A program made the position numbers and the translations under genes. This document shows positions 17,721-28,359 of a stretch of 64,000 bases of DNA, piece by piece. Below the pieces are notes generated by a model that worked only from the letters and a program-made list of their open reading frames with translations, was not told the origin of the DNA and did not search any database. Position 1 is the stretch's first letter. Each line of letters opens with the position of its first letter. The DNA is from Rhizobiaceae bacterium CPCC 101076 (GTDB lineage Bacteria > Pseudomonadota > Alphaproteobacteria > Rhizobiales > Methylopilaceae): contig QDFX01000012.1 in the NCBI GenBank assembly GCA_003347645.1, positions 49,931 to 113,930 of the forward strand. Direction: 5' to 3'.

Positions 17721-18227
17721 ATGTTGAACCGGCGAGCCGTGCTTTTAGGCGGCGCAATTATGGGAACGGGATTGTCGATGTTCGGACGCTCCTGGAATCC
17801 GTTTGCCGTAACTCCGGCCGAGGCTTTCGAAATTGAGAAAACTCCGGACGAGTGGAGACAGGTGCTGACGCGGGAGCAGTTCGCCGTTCTGCGTCAGCAT
17901 GCCACCGAACGGCCCGGCTCGAGCCCTCTCAACAAGGAGCATCGCAGCGGCATCTTCGCCTGCGCGGGCTGCGACCTTCCGCTGTTCTCGTCCGAGACGA
18001 AGTTCGAGAGCGGAACGGGCTGGCCGAGCTTCTGGCAGCCGCTCGCCAATGCCGTCGGCGAGACCAAGGATACGACGTTGATGATGGTGCGGACGGAAGT
18101 GCATTGCGCCCGCTGCGGCGGCCATCTCGGCCATGTCTTCGACGACGGCCCGAAGCCGACCGGACTGCGCTACTGCATGAACGGCGTGGCGATGACGTTC
18201 AAGCCGGCGGGTGCTCAGCCGACGTAA
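17721..18227 (+). CDS. msrB: Exported methionine-R-sulfoxide reductase
   Basis: MsrB reduces methionine-R-sulfoxide residues. The 168-residue protein has an N-terminal export sequence with NRRAVLLGGAIMGTG (twin-Arg-like) and AEA before the mature start, so it probably acts in the periplasm. Zinc Cys pairs are C81/C84 (CAGC) and C129/C132 (CARC); the catalytic Cys is C152 in RYCMNGVAM. GGHLGHVFDDGP and SGTGWPSFW are intact. The gene stands on the plus strand after the ArsR-VOC pair. Confidence 0.92.
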   Translation: MLNRRAVLLGGAIMGTGLSMFGRSWNPFAVTPAEAFEIEKTPDEWRQVLTREQFAVLRQHATERPGSSPLNKEHRSGIFACAGCDLPLFSSETKFESGTGWPSFWQPLANAVGETKDTTLMMVRTEVHCARCGGHLGHVFDDGPKPTGLRYCMNGVAMTFKPAGAQPT

Positions 18228-18245
18228 CGGCGTGCGAGGTGGGGC

Positions 18246-18325
18246 GTCATCCTCCGGCTTGACCGGAGGATCCATGATCTTGGTCAAGGCCCGTCGGGTC
18301 TCCTCCAGTCAAGCCGGAGGACGAC
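18246..18325. repeat. Head-to-head palindromic repeat pair, locus 3
   Basis: An intact forward copy lies at 18246-18274 (GTCAT...ATCCA, arms CTCCGG/CCGGAG) and a slightly diverged reverse copy at 18297-18325 (TCAAGCCGGAGG core). It belongs to the same family as the pairs near 200, 10400 and 30700. It lies between the convergent msrB and alr genes. Confidence 0.85.
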
Positions 18326-18355
18326 GACGGAGGGCGACCGGAAACAATCGAGGGG

Positions 18356-18506
18356 CTCTCCCTCCCCGGAACGGGGAGGGCCGAGTTGCGCGCAGCGCGA
18401 ACCGGGGTGGGGATGCGGTCTATCGAAACGCGCTCGGGTGGGAGAGGCCGTTTGCCCCACCCGGCTCGCTGCGCGAGTCCGCCCTCCCCATGCTGGGGAG
18501 GGAGAG
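18356..18506. repeat. Large inverted repeat of a second intergenic family
   Basis: The left arm, 18356-18412, contains CTCCCTCCCC...GGGGAGGG, a GCGCGCAGCGCG core and GGGGTGGGG. The right arm, 18455-18506, is its approximate reverse complement, with CCCCACCC, GCTGCGCGAG and CCCTCCCC...GGGGAGGG. About 42 bp separate the arms. This looks like a common alphaproteobacterial intergenic repeat and is distinct from the GTCAT...ATCCA family. Confidence 0.7.
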
Positions 18507-18512
18507 GCGTGC

Positions 18513-19639
18513 TCAGCCGATGTAGATCCTTGCGAAGCGGCTGCCGAGCCCGGTCAGGATCTCGTAGCCGATTGTGTTCGCCCTAGCGCCGACTTCGTCG
18601 ATCGTGATGCCGTCGCCGATCAAGGTCACGAAGTCGCCGCGCCGCACCGCATCGGGGGCGAGGTCCGTGACGTCCACGGCGATCAGGTCCATCGAGACGC
18701 GGCCGATCAGCGGGCAGCGTTTGCCGGCGACGATCGCGTCGGCGCCCCGGCGGTCGTCGCTTGAGCCGGCCGCGCGCATGAAGCCGTCGGCATAGCCTGC
18801 CGAGACGACGGCGACCCGCGATGGACGGCGCGCGGTTTCGGTGGCGCCGTAGCCGACCGTCTCGCCTTCGTCGACCTCGCGGACCTGGATCACACGAGCG
18901 TCGAACAGGACCACCGGCTTCAGCGGGTTGTCGCCGCCGAGCGGATGACCGCCGTAGAGCGCGATGCCGGGCCGGCAGAGATCGAAGACGAAGGCGCCGC
19001 CTTGCAGCGTGCCGGCGGAATTGGCCAGGCTGGCCGGTACGCCGGGGAAGTCGGCGGCCACATTTCCGAAGCTCTCGATCTGATGCTCGGTCAGCGGATG
19101 GTCGGCATCTTCCCCGCAGGCGAGATGGCTCATGATCAGGCTCGGCCGGAAGGCGAGATTGCCGCCGGCATAGCGCTTGGCCACGTCCTGCGTTTCCGCG
19201 AAGCTGAGGCCGAGCCGGTTCATGCCGGTGTCGACATGGATCGCGGCCTCGCCGGCGATGCCGTTTTCCTTCGCGAACAGCTCCCATTCGTCTATCTCGG
19301 GCAGGCTGCCAAGGACCGGATGAGCCTTGATCTCGGCGAGGATCGGAGACGAACCCGGCGCGAGGCCGCCGAGCACATAGATCGCCGCGTCCGGCAATTC
19401 CTCGCGGACGGCCCGGGCCTCGAAGGGAAGGGCGACGAAGAAGGTGCGGGCGCCCGCCTGCCACAGCGCGCGGACGGCCGGCCTGATGCCGATGCCGTAG
19501 GCGTCCGCCTTGACCACGGCCGCGCATTCGGCCTCGCCGGCGCACGATGCGAGGTGCTTCCAGTTGGACTGGAGGGCACCGAGATCGATGGTGAGGCGGC
19601 TTCCGGTTTCGAGGTCAGGTGGCCCGGTGAACGGGTCGA

Positions 19640-19643
<4 letters not shown>
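18513..19643 (-). CDS. alr: Alanine racemase
   Basis: This PLP enzyme makes D-alanine for peptidoglycan. The 376-residue protein has the PLP lysine in VVKADAYGIG (K45), an HVDTGMNRLG barrel strand, NSAGTL, RPGIALYGG and the catalytic Tyr region VGYGATE. The ATG at 19643 overlaps the dnaB stop (ATGA), showing translational coupling, which is the standard rhizobial dnaB-alr order. The open frame further upstream is inside dnaB. Confidence 0.95.
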
Positions 19644-21136
<1,493 letters not shown>

Positions 21137-21149
21137 ATCGATCCGATGT

Positions 21150-21165
21150 GTGAATATGGATTCAC
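21150..21165. promoter_or_regulatory. Inverted repeat with GANTC site upstream of dnaB
   Basis: GTGAAT and ATTCAC (6-bp arms, 4-bp centre) lie 14-29 bp upstream of the dnaB ATG. The right arm contains GATTC, and a GAATC follows at about 21194. GANTC is the CcrM methylation site in Alphaproteobacteria. The function is inferred only from position. Confidence 0.35.
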
Positions 21166-21267
21166 CATGGTCCCGCGCCTCAGCGCAGACCAGCGAATCT
21201 GCGCGATCCTAACCCACCGTGCCCACCATCCACAGCCCCGTGATTTGGTCAGCCTCTGTGTCTTGAT

Positions 21268-22515
21268 TTACTCGCCCGCAAGACGCAGCGGGGCGTTCTC
21301 CGCTTCCTGCAGCATCCGCTCCCGCTCGGCGATGTAGTCGCGGGTGAGGGGAAGCGCGTCGACCTTCTTGGCGATCTGGAGCTGGAAGACGACGTCGTCG
21401 CCGTTGCGGAAGGTCGCCTCGCAGCCGGCGAGGTAGAATTCCCACATCAGGCAGAACCGCTCGTCGTAGAGCGCCTTGGCCTCCTCGCGCCGGGCCATGA
21501 AGCGTTCGCGCCAGGCCTTCAGCGTCTCGGCGTAATGCAGGCGCAGGATCTCGACGTCGGTGATGATCAGGCCGGCCTTTTCGATGGCGGGGATGATCTC
21601 CTCGAGGTCCGGCAGATAGCCGCCGGGGAAGATGTATTTGGTGATCCACGGATTGGTCACGCCCGGCCCGGTGGTGCGGCCGATCGTGTGGATCAGCATC
21701 ACCCCGTCCTCGTCCAGCAGGCGGGCGCACTGGCGGAAGAAAGTGCCGTAATAGCCGACGCCGACATGCTCGAACATGCCGACCGAGACGATGCGGTCGA
21801 ACGTGCCTTGCGTCTCGCGATAGTCCTCGATGCGGAATTCGACCCGGTCCTGCATCCCGCTCTGCTCGGCGCGGTCGCGGGCGATGGCGAACTGTTCTTC
21901 CGAGAGCGTGATGCCGACGACCTCCGCGCCCGCGGTCTCGGCGAGGTAGAGGCCAAGGCCGCCCCAGCCGCAGCCGATATCGAGCACCTTGTTGCCCGGC
22001 TCGACCGCGAGCTTGGCCACGATGTGACGTTTCTTGGCGAGCTGCGCCTCTTCGAGGCTCTGGCCGGGCCGCTGGAAATAAGCGCACGAATACTGTCGGT
22101 CGGAATCGAGGAACAGATCGTAGAGCCGCCGGTCGAGGTCGTAGTGATGAGCGACGTTGCGCTTCGAGCGCACGCCCCGGTTCCATTGCGCGAAGCGGCG
22201 AAGCAGGATGCGTCCGCGCTCCAGGATGCGGGCGGTCAGCGGGTAGGGGCGGTGGCGGAGGTTGAGGAGAACGAGATTCAGGAGGTCGTAGATCGACCCC
22301 TGTTCCATCACGAGGCGGCCGTCCATGTAGAGTTCGCCGAGCTTCATCTCGGGATCGGCGATCAGGGCCCTCTGAGCCGCGGCGTCGGTGAAGCGGATGA
22401 CGACCTTGTTGCCCGTGCCGTCGCCAAAACTAAGCCGGCGGCCCTGCGCCGTCAGCACGTCCAATGAGCCGCGCAGGATCGCCCGCCGCAGCATGCCCCC
22501 TAGGATCATCGCCAT
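21268..22515 (-). CDS. Cyclopropane-fatty-acyl-phospholipid synthase family
   Basis: This 415-residue SAM-dependent enzyme transfers a methylene group to unsaturated phospholipid acyl chains. It has an N-terminal lipid-binding domain (about 1-110), AHHYDLDRRLYDLFLDSDRQYSCAYF, the SAM motif VLDIGCGWGGLGLYLAE, and the C-terminal WITKYIFPGGYLPDLEEI signature. The start is ATG 22515 (MAMILGGMLRR); an ATG at 22536 is also in frame. It interrupts the usual rplI-dnaB adjacency and is cut off from rplI by a terminator, so it has its own promoter. Confidence 0.88.
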   Translation of the reverse strand: MAMILGGMLRRAILRGSLDVLTAQGRRLSFGDGTGNKVVIRFTDAAAQRALIADPEMKLGELYMDGRLVMEQGSIYDLLNLVLLNLRHRPYPLTARILERGRILLRRFAQWNRGVRSKRNVAHHYDLDRRLYDLFLDSDRQYSCAYFQRPGQSLEEAQLAKKRHIVAKLAVEPGNKVLDIGCGWGGLGLYLAETAGAEVVGITLSEEQFAIARDRAEQSGMQDRVEFRIEDYRETQGTFDRIVSVGMFEHVGVGYYGTFFRQCARLLDEDGVMLIHTIGRTTGPGVTNPWITKYIFPGGYLPDLEEIIPAIEKAGLIITDVEILRLHYAETLKAWRERFMARREEAKALYDERFCLMWEFYLAGCEATFRNGDDVVFQLQIAKKVDALPLTRDYIAERERMLQEAENAPLRLAGE

Positions 22516-22635
22516 ATTGTGCGCCCGCACGGGCAAGCGTCGAACGCGTTCCGTGCGCCCTCAACGTTACAACGTGCGATAAGCTATGGAGGGGGCGTGG
22601 CGATTTCAATGCGTCAAGAGACGTAGAAATACGAA

Positions 22636-22657
22636 GAAGCCCGCCGAAGCGGGCTTC
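22636..22657 (-). terminator. Rho-independent terminator after rplI
   Basis: A perfect 9-bp stem (GAAGCCCGC / GCGGGCTTC) closes a UUCG tetraloop when read on the minus strand, followed by a T-rich TTCGTATTTC tract. It lies 28 bp past the rplI stop and ends the rpsF-rplI operon. Confidence 0.85.
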
Positions 22658-22684
22658 CAGTGCACAGTAATGAGGCTTTGCTGA

Positions 22685-23236
22685 TCAGGCTTCGTCACCC
22701 GGGCCGCCGGCTTCGGGCACGAAGGTCTCGAAAACCGCGTCTTCCTCGCGGACCGTGAGGTCCTCGCCCTTGGTCTGGCGCTCGGCTTCCGCCGCGCTGC
22801 GGGCGATGTTCACCGTGACCGAAACCTCGACCTCCGGATGCAGTGCGACCGGGATCTCGTGCAGGCCGATCGTCTTCAGCGGCGTGTTCAGGACGATCTG
22901 CTGGCGGCTGACCGAGTAGCCGGCGGCGGTCAGGGCCTCGGCGACGTCGCGGCCGGTGACCGAGCCGTAGAGCTGGCCGGTCTCGCCCGCCTGGCGGACC
23001 AGGACGATCGCCTGGCCGTTCAGCTTCTCGCCGACCTTGTCGGCTTCCTTCTTGGTCTCGAGGCTGCGGGCCTCGAGCTGGGCGCGCTCGCGCTCGAAGC
23101 GGGCCTTGTTGTCGGCCGTGGCGCGGAGCGCCTTGCCCTGCGGCAGGAGGAAGTTGCGGGCGAAGCCGTCGCGGACGCGGACTTCTTCGCCCATCTGGCC
23201 AAGCTTGGCGATGCGTTCGAGAAGGATGACTTGCAT
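22685..23236 (-). CDS. rplI: 50S ribosomal protein L9
   Basis: L9 has an N-terminal rRNA-binding domain ([36 protein letters not shown]), a long connecting helix and a C-terminal domain ([16 protein letters not shown], then [13 protein letters not shown]). An acidic C-terminal tail brings the length to 183 residues, as in other Rhizobiales. ATG 23236 is the start; the longer open frame upstream is not supported. It is the last gene of the rpsF-rpsR-DUF2232-rplI operon. Confidence 0.96.
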   Translation of the reverse strand: MQVILLERIAKLGQMGEEVRVRDGFARNFLLPQGKALRATADNKARFERERAQLEARSLETKKEADKVGEKLNGQAIVLVRQAGETGQLYGSVTGRDVAEALTAAGYSVSRQQIVLNTPLKTIGLHEIPVALHPEVEVSVTVNIARSAAEAERQTKGEDLTVREEDAVFETFVPEAGGPGDEA

Positions 23237-23267
23237 TGGTATTCTCCGTCTTAAGCTTTGATGTTTT

Positions 23268-24242
23268 TTATGATTTCGGGTTCGATGCCCGGCTGATCGC
23301 GATCCGGTCTCGGATCGAAAACACATGTTCGGCGATGCCGATGAAGGTGAGGATGATCACCGTCCAGGCCTGCACCGCGAGAAGCACGTAGGCCGCGCCG
23401 ATGATCAGGCCGCGCCCGGTGGTTCCGCGCGTCCCGGCATGGATCAGCGCCAGACCGAGCATCGCGAAAGGGATGGCGAAGCTCGTGCTCAGGATGCCGG
23501 CGGTGAAGCCGGCAATGCCGGGCAGTATGCTCGCCGCCGTCGCGCCCAGCATGATCAGCAGGCTGAACCGGGGCAGCTGGAACTCGGAGATGTTCGGCCA
23601 GGGGCGCGCGAGGCGGCCCGAGGTGCGGACGACGCGGCCCGCGACCCACAGATTGACCAGCGAGACGGTGCTCCAGAGCGCTGCCGCCAGCGGCGGGAGC
23701 GCGAGCACGGCGAGCTCGGTGATGCGGGTCGGATCGCCGCCGCCGGGCAGGGTGACGGGCTGGCCGGCGGGCGTGCCGGTCTCGACTCGAAGGAAGGTCT
23801 CGAAGGTCGTGCGGATCGCGGCGCGGTATTCGTCGAGCGAGCCGGCGACGAGCGGAATGGTGACGAGGACGAGGCCCGCGCCGAGTAGCGCCGCCCAGAT
23901 GATCAGCCGGCCGACCGGATACCAGTCCATGCCGGCTTCCGGATTGCCCTCGTCGCGCGAACGGCCGAGCAGAGCGAGATAAGCGAGCCACCACGACGGC
24001 GCGCCGACCGAAAGGACATAGGCGCGGGCGGTGTCGAAATCACCGAGGCCAAACAGGACGGAGGCCGCGATCATCACGCCGATCAGGCCGGCCTGATGCT
24101 GCCAGCCGAGGCTTGCGATGAAGATGGGAAGCGGCGCGAAGATGAACAGCAGGACGGACAGCGTCGAGCCGGACGCGAGCGCCAGGCTAAGCGTGGCGGA
24201 CGCAATGCCGCTCGCAAGTCCCACAAGGAAAACGATCATCAT
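23268..24242 (-). CDS. DUF2232 integral membrane protein
   Basis: This 324-residue protein has about eight hydrophobic segments, beginning [25 protein letters not shown]. The [23 protein letters not shown] and [28 protein letters not shown] stretches are typical of DUF2232. The function is unknown. It is invariably placed between rpsR and rplI in Rhizobiales, as here, which supports the assignment even though membrane sequences diverge quickly. Confidence 0.85.
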   Translation of the reverse strand: MMIVFLVGLASGIASATLSLALASGSTLSVLLFIFAPLPIFIASLGWQHQAGLIGVMIAASVLFGLGDFDTARAYVLSVGAPSWWLAYLALLGRSRDEGNPEAGMDWYPVGRLIIWAALLGAGLVLVTIPLVAGSLDEYRAAIRTTFETFLRVETGTPAGQPVTLPGGGDPTRITELAVLALPPLAAALWSTVSLVNLWVAGRVVRTSGRLARPWPNISEFQLPRFSLLIMLGATAASILPGIAGFTAGILSTSFAIPFAMLGLALIHAGTRGTTGRGLIIGAAYVLLAVQAWTVIILTFIGIAEHVFSIRDRIAISRASNPKS

Positions 24243-24347
24243 CGGTTCTGCTGTCCCGCTTCATCAGCGGTTAGAGGAGGATCGCGATGTCCGCCCCAAC
24301 CCGGTATGGAAACCGGGCACCTGGCGGCGCCCGGGCAGTTCGTCAGA

Positions 24348-24587
24348 TTACTTGATCACGTACGGCAGCAGGCCGAGGAAGCGGGCGCGCTTGATCGCCT
24401 GAGCGAGTTCGCGCTGCTTCTTCTGCGAGACGGCGGTGATGCGGGACGGGACGATCTTGCCGCGTTCGGAAATGTAGCGCTGCAGGAGCTTGACGTCCTT
24501 GTAGTCGATCTTCGGCGCGTTGGCGCCCGCGAACGGGCACGACTTGCGGCGGCGGAAGAAGGGGCGGCGGGTCTGGGTCGCGGCCAT
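24348..24587 (-). CDS. rpsR: 30S ribosomal protein S18
   Basis: The 79-residue basic protein has [12 protein letters not shown], then [51 protein letters not shown], a full match to the S18 consensus. It binds 16S rRNA as a pair with S6. It starts 2 bp after the rpsF stop. Confidence 0.97.
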   Translation of the reverse strand: MAATQTRRPFFRRRKSCPFAGANAPKIDYKDVKLLQRYISERGKIVPSRITAVSQKKQRELAQAIKRARFLGLLPYVIK

Positions 24588-24589
24588 GA

Positions 24590-25006
24590 TCAGACTTCCT
24601 CTTCCACGACGGCTTCGGTGGTTTCACGGTCGTCGCGACGCGGCGGACGATCGCCACGCTCGCTGCGATCGCGCTCGTCGCGGTCACGCCGCTGCATCAT
24701 CGCAGACGGCTCGGTCTCGTGCTCGTCCACGCGGATGGTCATGAAACGCAGGATGTCTTCGTTGATCTTCATCTGGCGTTCCATTTCGGCGACAGCCGCC
24801 GGAGGGGCCGAGATGTTGAGCAGCGTGTAGTGCGCCTTGCGGTTCTTCGAAATGCGGAAGGCGAGGCTCTTCACGCCCCAATATTCCACCTTGCCGATTT
24901 CGCCGCCGCCGGCCGAAATGACGCCCTTGTACTGGTCGACGAATTCCTCGACCTGCTGGGCCGTCACGTCCTGGCGAGCCAGGAAGACGTGTTCATACAA
25001 TGCCAT
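24590..25006 (-). CDS. rpsF: 30S ribosomal protein S6
   Basis: This is a 138-residue S6: [62 protein letters not shown], then a rhizobial-type Arg/Asp-rich C-terminal tail ending in VVEEEV. It is the first gene of its operon. About 180 bp of leader separate it from a -10/-35 candidate, which is long enough for an S6:S18 autoregulatory RNA, although I did not identify that fold with certainty. Confidence 0.97.
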   Translation of the reverse strand: MALYEHVFLARQDVTAQQVEEFVDQYKGVISAGGGEIGKVEYWGVKSLAFRISKNRKAHYTLLNISAPPAAVAEMERQMKINEDILRFMTIRVDEHETEPSAMMQRRDRDERDRSERGDRPPRRDDRETTEAVVEEEV

Positions 25007-25185
25007 AGGTGTTTGGCCTCTCTCATCGTTCCCGTGACCCTGGCGCTGAGCCCTTCGAGCCCGGGAAAGGCTCGAACCAAACTCTCGAAGGCGGAGACAC
25101 GGGACGACGGGATCACCAGGAGCCCTGCCACCCTTGAAGGGCGACCGTCCGTTCAGCCCCCGGCCGAGGCATCACGAAGGGCGCG

Positions 25186-25213
25186 CTTATACGCGAACGT
25201 CCGTGAAAAGCAA
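25186..25213 (-). promoter_or_regulatory. Candidate sigma70 promoter of the rpsF operon
   Basis: On the minus strand TTGCTT (25213-25208) and TATAAG (25191-25186) are separated by 16 bp, a near-consensus housekeeping promoter 180 bp upstream of rpsF. It lies in the 235-bp gap between rpsF and the DUF1579 gene. Confidence 0.55.
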
Positions 25214-25241
25214 CCCGGCCAAGGGGTAATTTTCGGAGAAG

Positions 25242-25727
25242 TCAGCCCGCCCGGCGATAGGTCATCTGCATGACCTGCTGCCAACTGCCGTCTTCCTGCT
25301 TCATCATCGAAGTCAGGGTCCGTTTGTCCGACCCGTGGAATTCGATGATGTCCTGATAATCGGCCGTGCCGCCGCCGCCCTCGGGCGAGAAAGACGGTCC
25401 CACGGTGTCGAGCGTCAGCTTGTTGCCGGAGTCATCGACCGATCCCTCGTAGTGCCAGAGATAGGCCATCATCGAGCCGAACCACGAGCCGACATATTTG
25501 CCCTTGGCCGGGTCGTAGCCGAGCGTCAGGACAGAGCTTCCCTTGCCGCCGCCCGGCATGTCGCCTGTGGCCTCGCCCTGGATCCAGAGTCCGCCGATCG
25601 TGCGGACATGCTCTTTCCACGGCTCGAGCTTTTCGCCCTCCGGCGTCGGCATGTCCGCCTCGGCGATCCAATCTCCGAGGAGCTTTTCGAGCCACTTATG
25701 TTCGGCCTGCGGTTCGCTGTTCATCAT
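25242..25727 (-). CDS. DUF1579 domain protein
   Basis: The 161-residue soluble protein reads HKWLEKLLGDWIAEADMPTPEGEKLEPWKEHVRTIGGLWIQGEATGDMPGGGKGSSVLTLGYDPAKGKYVGSWFGSMM with fold breaks at glycines. This is the DUF1579 pattern of a lipocalin-like beta barrel of unknown role. No signal peptide is present. It is transcribed in the same direction as rpsF but stops upstream of the rpsF promoter, so it is a separate unit, divergent from trhO. Confidence 0.8.
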   Translation of the reverse strand: MMNSEPQAEHKWLEKLLGDWIAEADMPTPEGEKLEPWKEHVRTIGGLWIQGEATGDMPGGGKGSSVLTLGYDPAKGKYVGSWFGSMMAYLWHYEGSVDDSGNKLTLDTVGPSFSPEGGGGTADYQDIIEFHGSDKRTLTSMMKQEDGSWQQVMQMTYRRAG

Positions 25728-25889
25728 GAGCCGTCTCTCCCGTTTTCCGGCTGTCCGGAATTCCGCCAGCTATTCCGTCGGGGCGCAAAAGAGCACGGAC
25801 GGGCGACACCCGGCAGCCGTAACCTCACGGTAGACGGCGATTGTGGAGGCCGTTTGCCATGATGCTTCGAGACGCGTTACACGACCGCC

Positions 25890-26642
25890 ATGCCTCTTAA
25901 GGTCGCCGCCCTCTATCAGTTCGTCGCGCTGCCGGATTTCCGCGATCTGCGCGCGCCTTTGTTCGATCTCTGCCAAGGACTCGGCATCAAGGGTTCGCTG
26001 CTGCTCGCTCCGGAAGGCATCAACGGGACGATCGCGGGCCCGGAAGAGGCCATCGACGCGCTGCTTCCCGAGATGGACGTGCTGTTCGGTGGCCGTCTCG
26101 ACAATCTCGAACTGAAATTCTCGGCCGCCTCGGAGATGCCGTTCGGCCGGCTCAAGGTGCGGCTGAAGAAGGAGATCGTCACGCTCGGCGATCCCGCGAC
26201 CGATCCGACCGCTAGCGTCGGCACCTATGTCGATGCGAAGGACTGGAACGCGCTGCTCGACGATCAGGACCTGATCCTGATCGACACCCGCAACCACTTC
26301 GAAGTCGAGATGGGGACGTTCGAGGGCGCGGTCGATCCGCGGCTTCGCCATTTCAGCGACTTCAAGGACTACGTGGCCCGCGAACTCGACCCAGCGCGGC
26401 ATCGCAAGGTGGCGATGTTCTGCACTGGCGGCATTCGCTGCGAGAAGGCCAGCTCCTACATGCTCGCGCACGGCTTCGAGAACGTCTTCCACCTCAAGGG
26501 CGGGATATTGGCCTATCTGGAGAATGTGCCGGCCGAGGACAGCCGCTGGCGGGGCGAATGCTTCGTCTTCGACGAGCGTGTCGCGCTTGGTCATGGCCTG
26601 TCGGAGCGTGCCCGTGAAATGGCGGAGGCCGACGATGAGTGA
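25890..26642 (+). CDS. trhO: tRNA uridine-34 hydroxylase TrhO
   Basis: TrhO (YceA) performs the oxygen-dependent hydroxylation of U34 in some tRNAs, giving ho5U. The 250-residue protein has the N-terminal TrhO domain ([19 protein letters not shown]) and a rhodanese-like domain ([23 protein letters not shown]) with the catalytic-loop Cys178 and Cys184 in [13 protein letters not shown]. Length is on the short side for the family because the C-terminal extension is absent. The last 8 bp overlap slyX. Confidence 0.9.
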   Translation: MPLKVAALYQFVALPDFRDLRAPLFDLCQGLGIKGSLLLAPEGINGTIAGPEEAIDALLPEMDVLFGGRLDNLELKFSAASEMPFGRLKVRLKKEIVTLGDPATDPTASVGTYVDAKDWNALLDDQDLILIDTRNHFEVEMGTFEGAVDPRLRHFSDFKDYVARELDPARHRKVAMFCTGGIRCEKASSYMLAHGFENVFHLKGGILAYLENVPAEDSRWRGECFVFDERVALGHGLSERAREMAEADDE

Positions 26643-26850
26643 CGATCTCGCCGCGCGGCTCGAAGCGCTCGAGATCCGCGTCGCCTATCAGGACCAGGTC
26701 CTCGAGGACCTGAACCAGACGATCACGTCGCAGTGGAAGGACATCGACCGGCTGCGCCGCGAAATGGCCGCGCTCGCCGACCGGGTCGCACAAGCCGAGC
26801 GCGGGGCAGGGGGCGAGGCGGAGGACGAGCCTCCGCCGCCACACTATTAG
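26635..26850 (+). CDS. slyX: SlyX family protein
   Basis: This 71-residue protein is a coiled coil: [51 protein letters not shown], ending in a Pro/His tail (EPPPPHY). This matches SlyX, a small conserved protein of unknown role. The ATG at 26635 overlaps the trhO stop by 8 bp (ATGAGTGA). It ends 8 bp before the convergent exporter gene with no terminator between. Confidence 0.88.
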   Translation: MSDDLAARLEALEIRVAYQDQVLEDLNQTITSQWKDIDRLRREMAALADRVAQAERGAGGEAEDEPPPPHY

Positions 26851-26858
26851 GGCCGGCC

Positions 26859-28109
26859 CTAAGCCGGCTGCTCCGACATCGGCGCGCTGAACAGCCGTCC
26901 ACCCTCCGCGAAGAAGACGAAGCCGACCGACAGCAGGCTGAACACCGCGAAGCCGATCGTCAGCGGCACGGTGGTGCCGTCGAATTGCTGGCCGATCGCG
27001 AAGCCGAGAATGGCGCCGCCGAAGGTCGAGACGAAACCCTGCACCGCGGATGCCGTGCCGGCGACATGGCCGAGCGGCTGCATCGCCATCGCGTTGAAAT
27101 TCGAGACGCAGAGACCGAAGCAGAACATCATTGCTGCCTGGAAGATGCCGAAGGTCCAGATGTTCTCGAGATCCATGACCGCGACCATCATGTGAGCCAC
27201 GGCGACGGCGGCGAAGCCGAGGACCGCGCCGTGTGACACGGTACGGGTGCCGAGCCTCTCGACGATGCGCGAATTCAAGAGCGACGACAGCGCCATGAAC
27301 GCCGCGATGAGCGCGAAGACGGTGGTGAATAGGCCGGGATGGCCGAGCGCGTCGGCGAAGACCTGCTGCGCCGAATTGATGAAGGCGAACAGCGCGCCCA
27401 TCAGGAGCGTGATGGCCAGGTTGTAGCCGACGGAGACCCGCGTCGTCAGCGTGACGTAGAAGCCGTGGCCGATGCCGCGCAGCGAGATCGGGATGCGGTC
27501 TTCCGGGTGCATCGTCTCGGGCAGCTTGAGCACCGCCCAGACCAGGGTGATCGCCGAATAGAGCGAGAGACCGAGGAAGATCGCGTGCCATGACGCGAAC
27601 AGCATGATGATCTGGCCGAGCGACGGAGCGATGATCGGCGCTATCAGGAAGACGATGAAGGCGAGCGACATCACCCGCGCCATGGTCGCGCCGGTATAGC
27701 AGTCGCGGACGATCGTGATCGCCAGCACGCGCGAGGCGGCGGCGCCGATGCCCATGACGAGGCGGGCCAGAAGCATGGTCTCGAAGTTCGGCGCGATCGC
27801 CGCGGCCGCGGCCGCCACGACATAGATCGCGATACCGACGATCAGTACCGGCTTGCGGCCGAAACGGTCCGACAGCGTACCGTAGATGATCTGCGCGCCG
27901 CCGAAGCCGAGCAGATAAGCCGTCACCACCCATTGCGTCTCGTTGGCATTGGCGATGCCGAAGTCGCGGCCGATATCCGGCAGCGCCGGCAGCATGGAAT
28001 CGATCGCGACCGCGTTGAGCGCCATCACCGCGGCGATGAAGCCGACGAACTGGCGAAAGGTCATCCCGGCATGCGGTGAAGGCGGGCGGTCGTCCGTATC
28101 GGGTGTCAT
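26859..28109 (-). CDS. Bcr/CflA-type multidrug MFS exporter
   Basis: This is a 12-TM major facilitator of 416 residues. Recognisable motifs are the loop 2-3 signature GTLSDRFGRKPVL, the TM1 AVAIDSMLPALPDIGRDFGI, and the TM4-5 RLVMGIGAAASRVLAITIVRDCYTGATMARVMS, which identify the Bcr/CflA drug:H+ antiporter group. The start is ATG 28109 (MTPDTDDRPP). Substrates of the family include bicyclomycin, chloramphenicol and sulfonamides; the substrate here is unknown. It is divergent from the amino-acid ABC importer. Confidence 0.88.
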   Translation of the reverse strand: MTPDTDDRPPSPHAGMTFRQFVGFIAAVMALNAVAIDSMLPALPDIGRDFGIANANETQWVVTAYLLGFGGAQIIYGTLSDRFGRKPVLIVGIAIYVVAAAAAAIAPNFETMLLARLVMGIGAAASRVLAITIVRDCYTGATMARVMSLAFIVFLIAPIIAPSLGQIIMLFASWHAIFLGLSLYSAITLVWAVLKLPETMHPEDRIPISLRGIGHGFYVTLTTRVSVGYNLAITLLMGALFAFINSAQQVFADALGHPGLFTTVFALIAAFMALSSLLNSRIVERLGTRTVSHGAVLGFAAVAVAHMMVAVMDLENIWTFGIFQAAMMFCFGLCVSNFNAMAMQPLGHVAGTASAVQGFVSTFGGAILGFAIGQQFDGTTVPLTIGFAVFSLLSVGFVFFAEGGRLFSAPMSEQPA

Positions 28110-28239
28110 GGCGCTGGCTATTGAGAGGTGGCGGCCCGGCCGGGCGTGACGAGGCCCGGACATAGGCACGACCATGCGATTTGGCCACCCGCAACGTGTG
28201 AAAATTGCTCAGACCCAAATATTACATAATTGAAGCGTG

Positions 28240-28272
28240 ATATACAACTGTATTCAAGTTTGACTTGTATAT
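28240..28272. promoter_or_regulatory. AT-rich nested inverted repeat, divergent promoter region
   Basis: Outer arms ATATACAA (28240-28247) and TTGTATAT (28265-28272) enclose an inner pair CAAG (28255-28258) and CTTG (28264-28267). The region is far richer in A+T than its flanks, contains a TTGACT box, and lies about 88 bp upstream of the solute-binding protein start. A regulator site is plausible; the regulator is not identified. Confidence 0.45.
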
Positions 28273-28359
28273 TTTATCGGCAAATGCCTATTCTTGCGGC
28301 GAACCGGCTCGGTGCCGGCGTCGTTTCATAGGGATGGCAACGCCGTCCGGGAGTTCAAG

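Noticed and set aside
25007..25185. S6:S18 autoregulatory RNA motif in the rpsF leader
   Set aside because: The leader is long enough, but I could not trace the conserved CCG-bearing bulged stem with confidence. A covariance-model search would decide.
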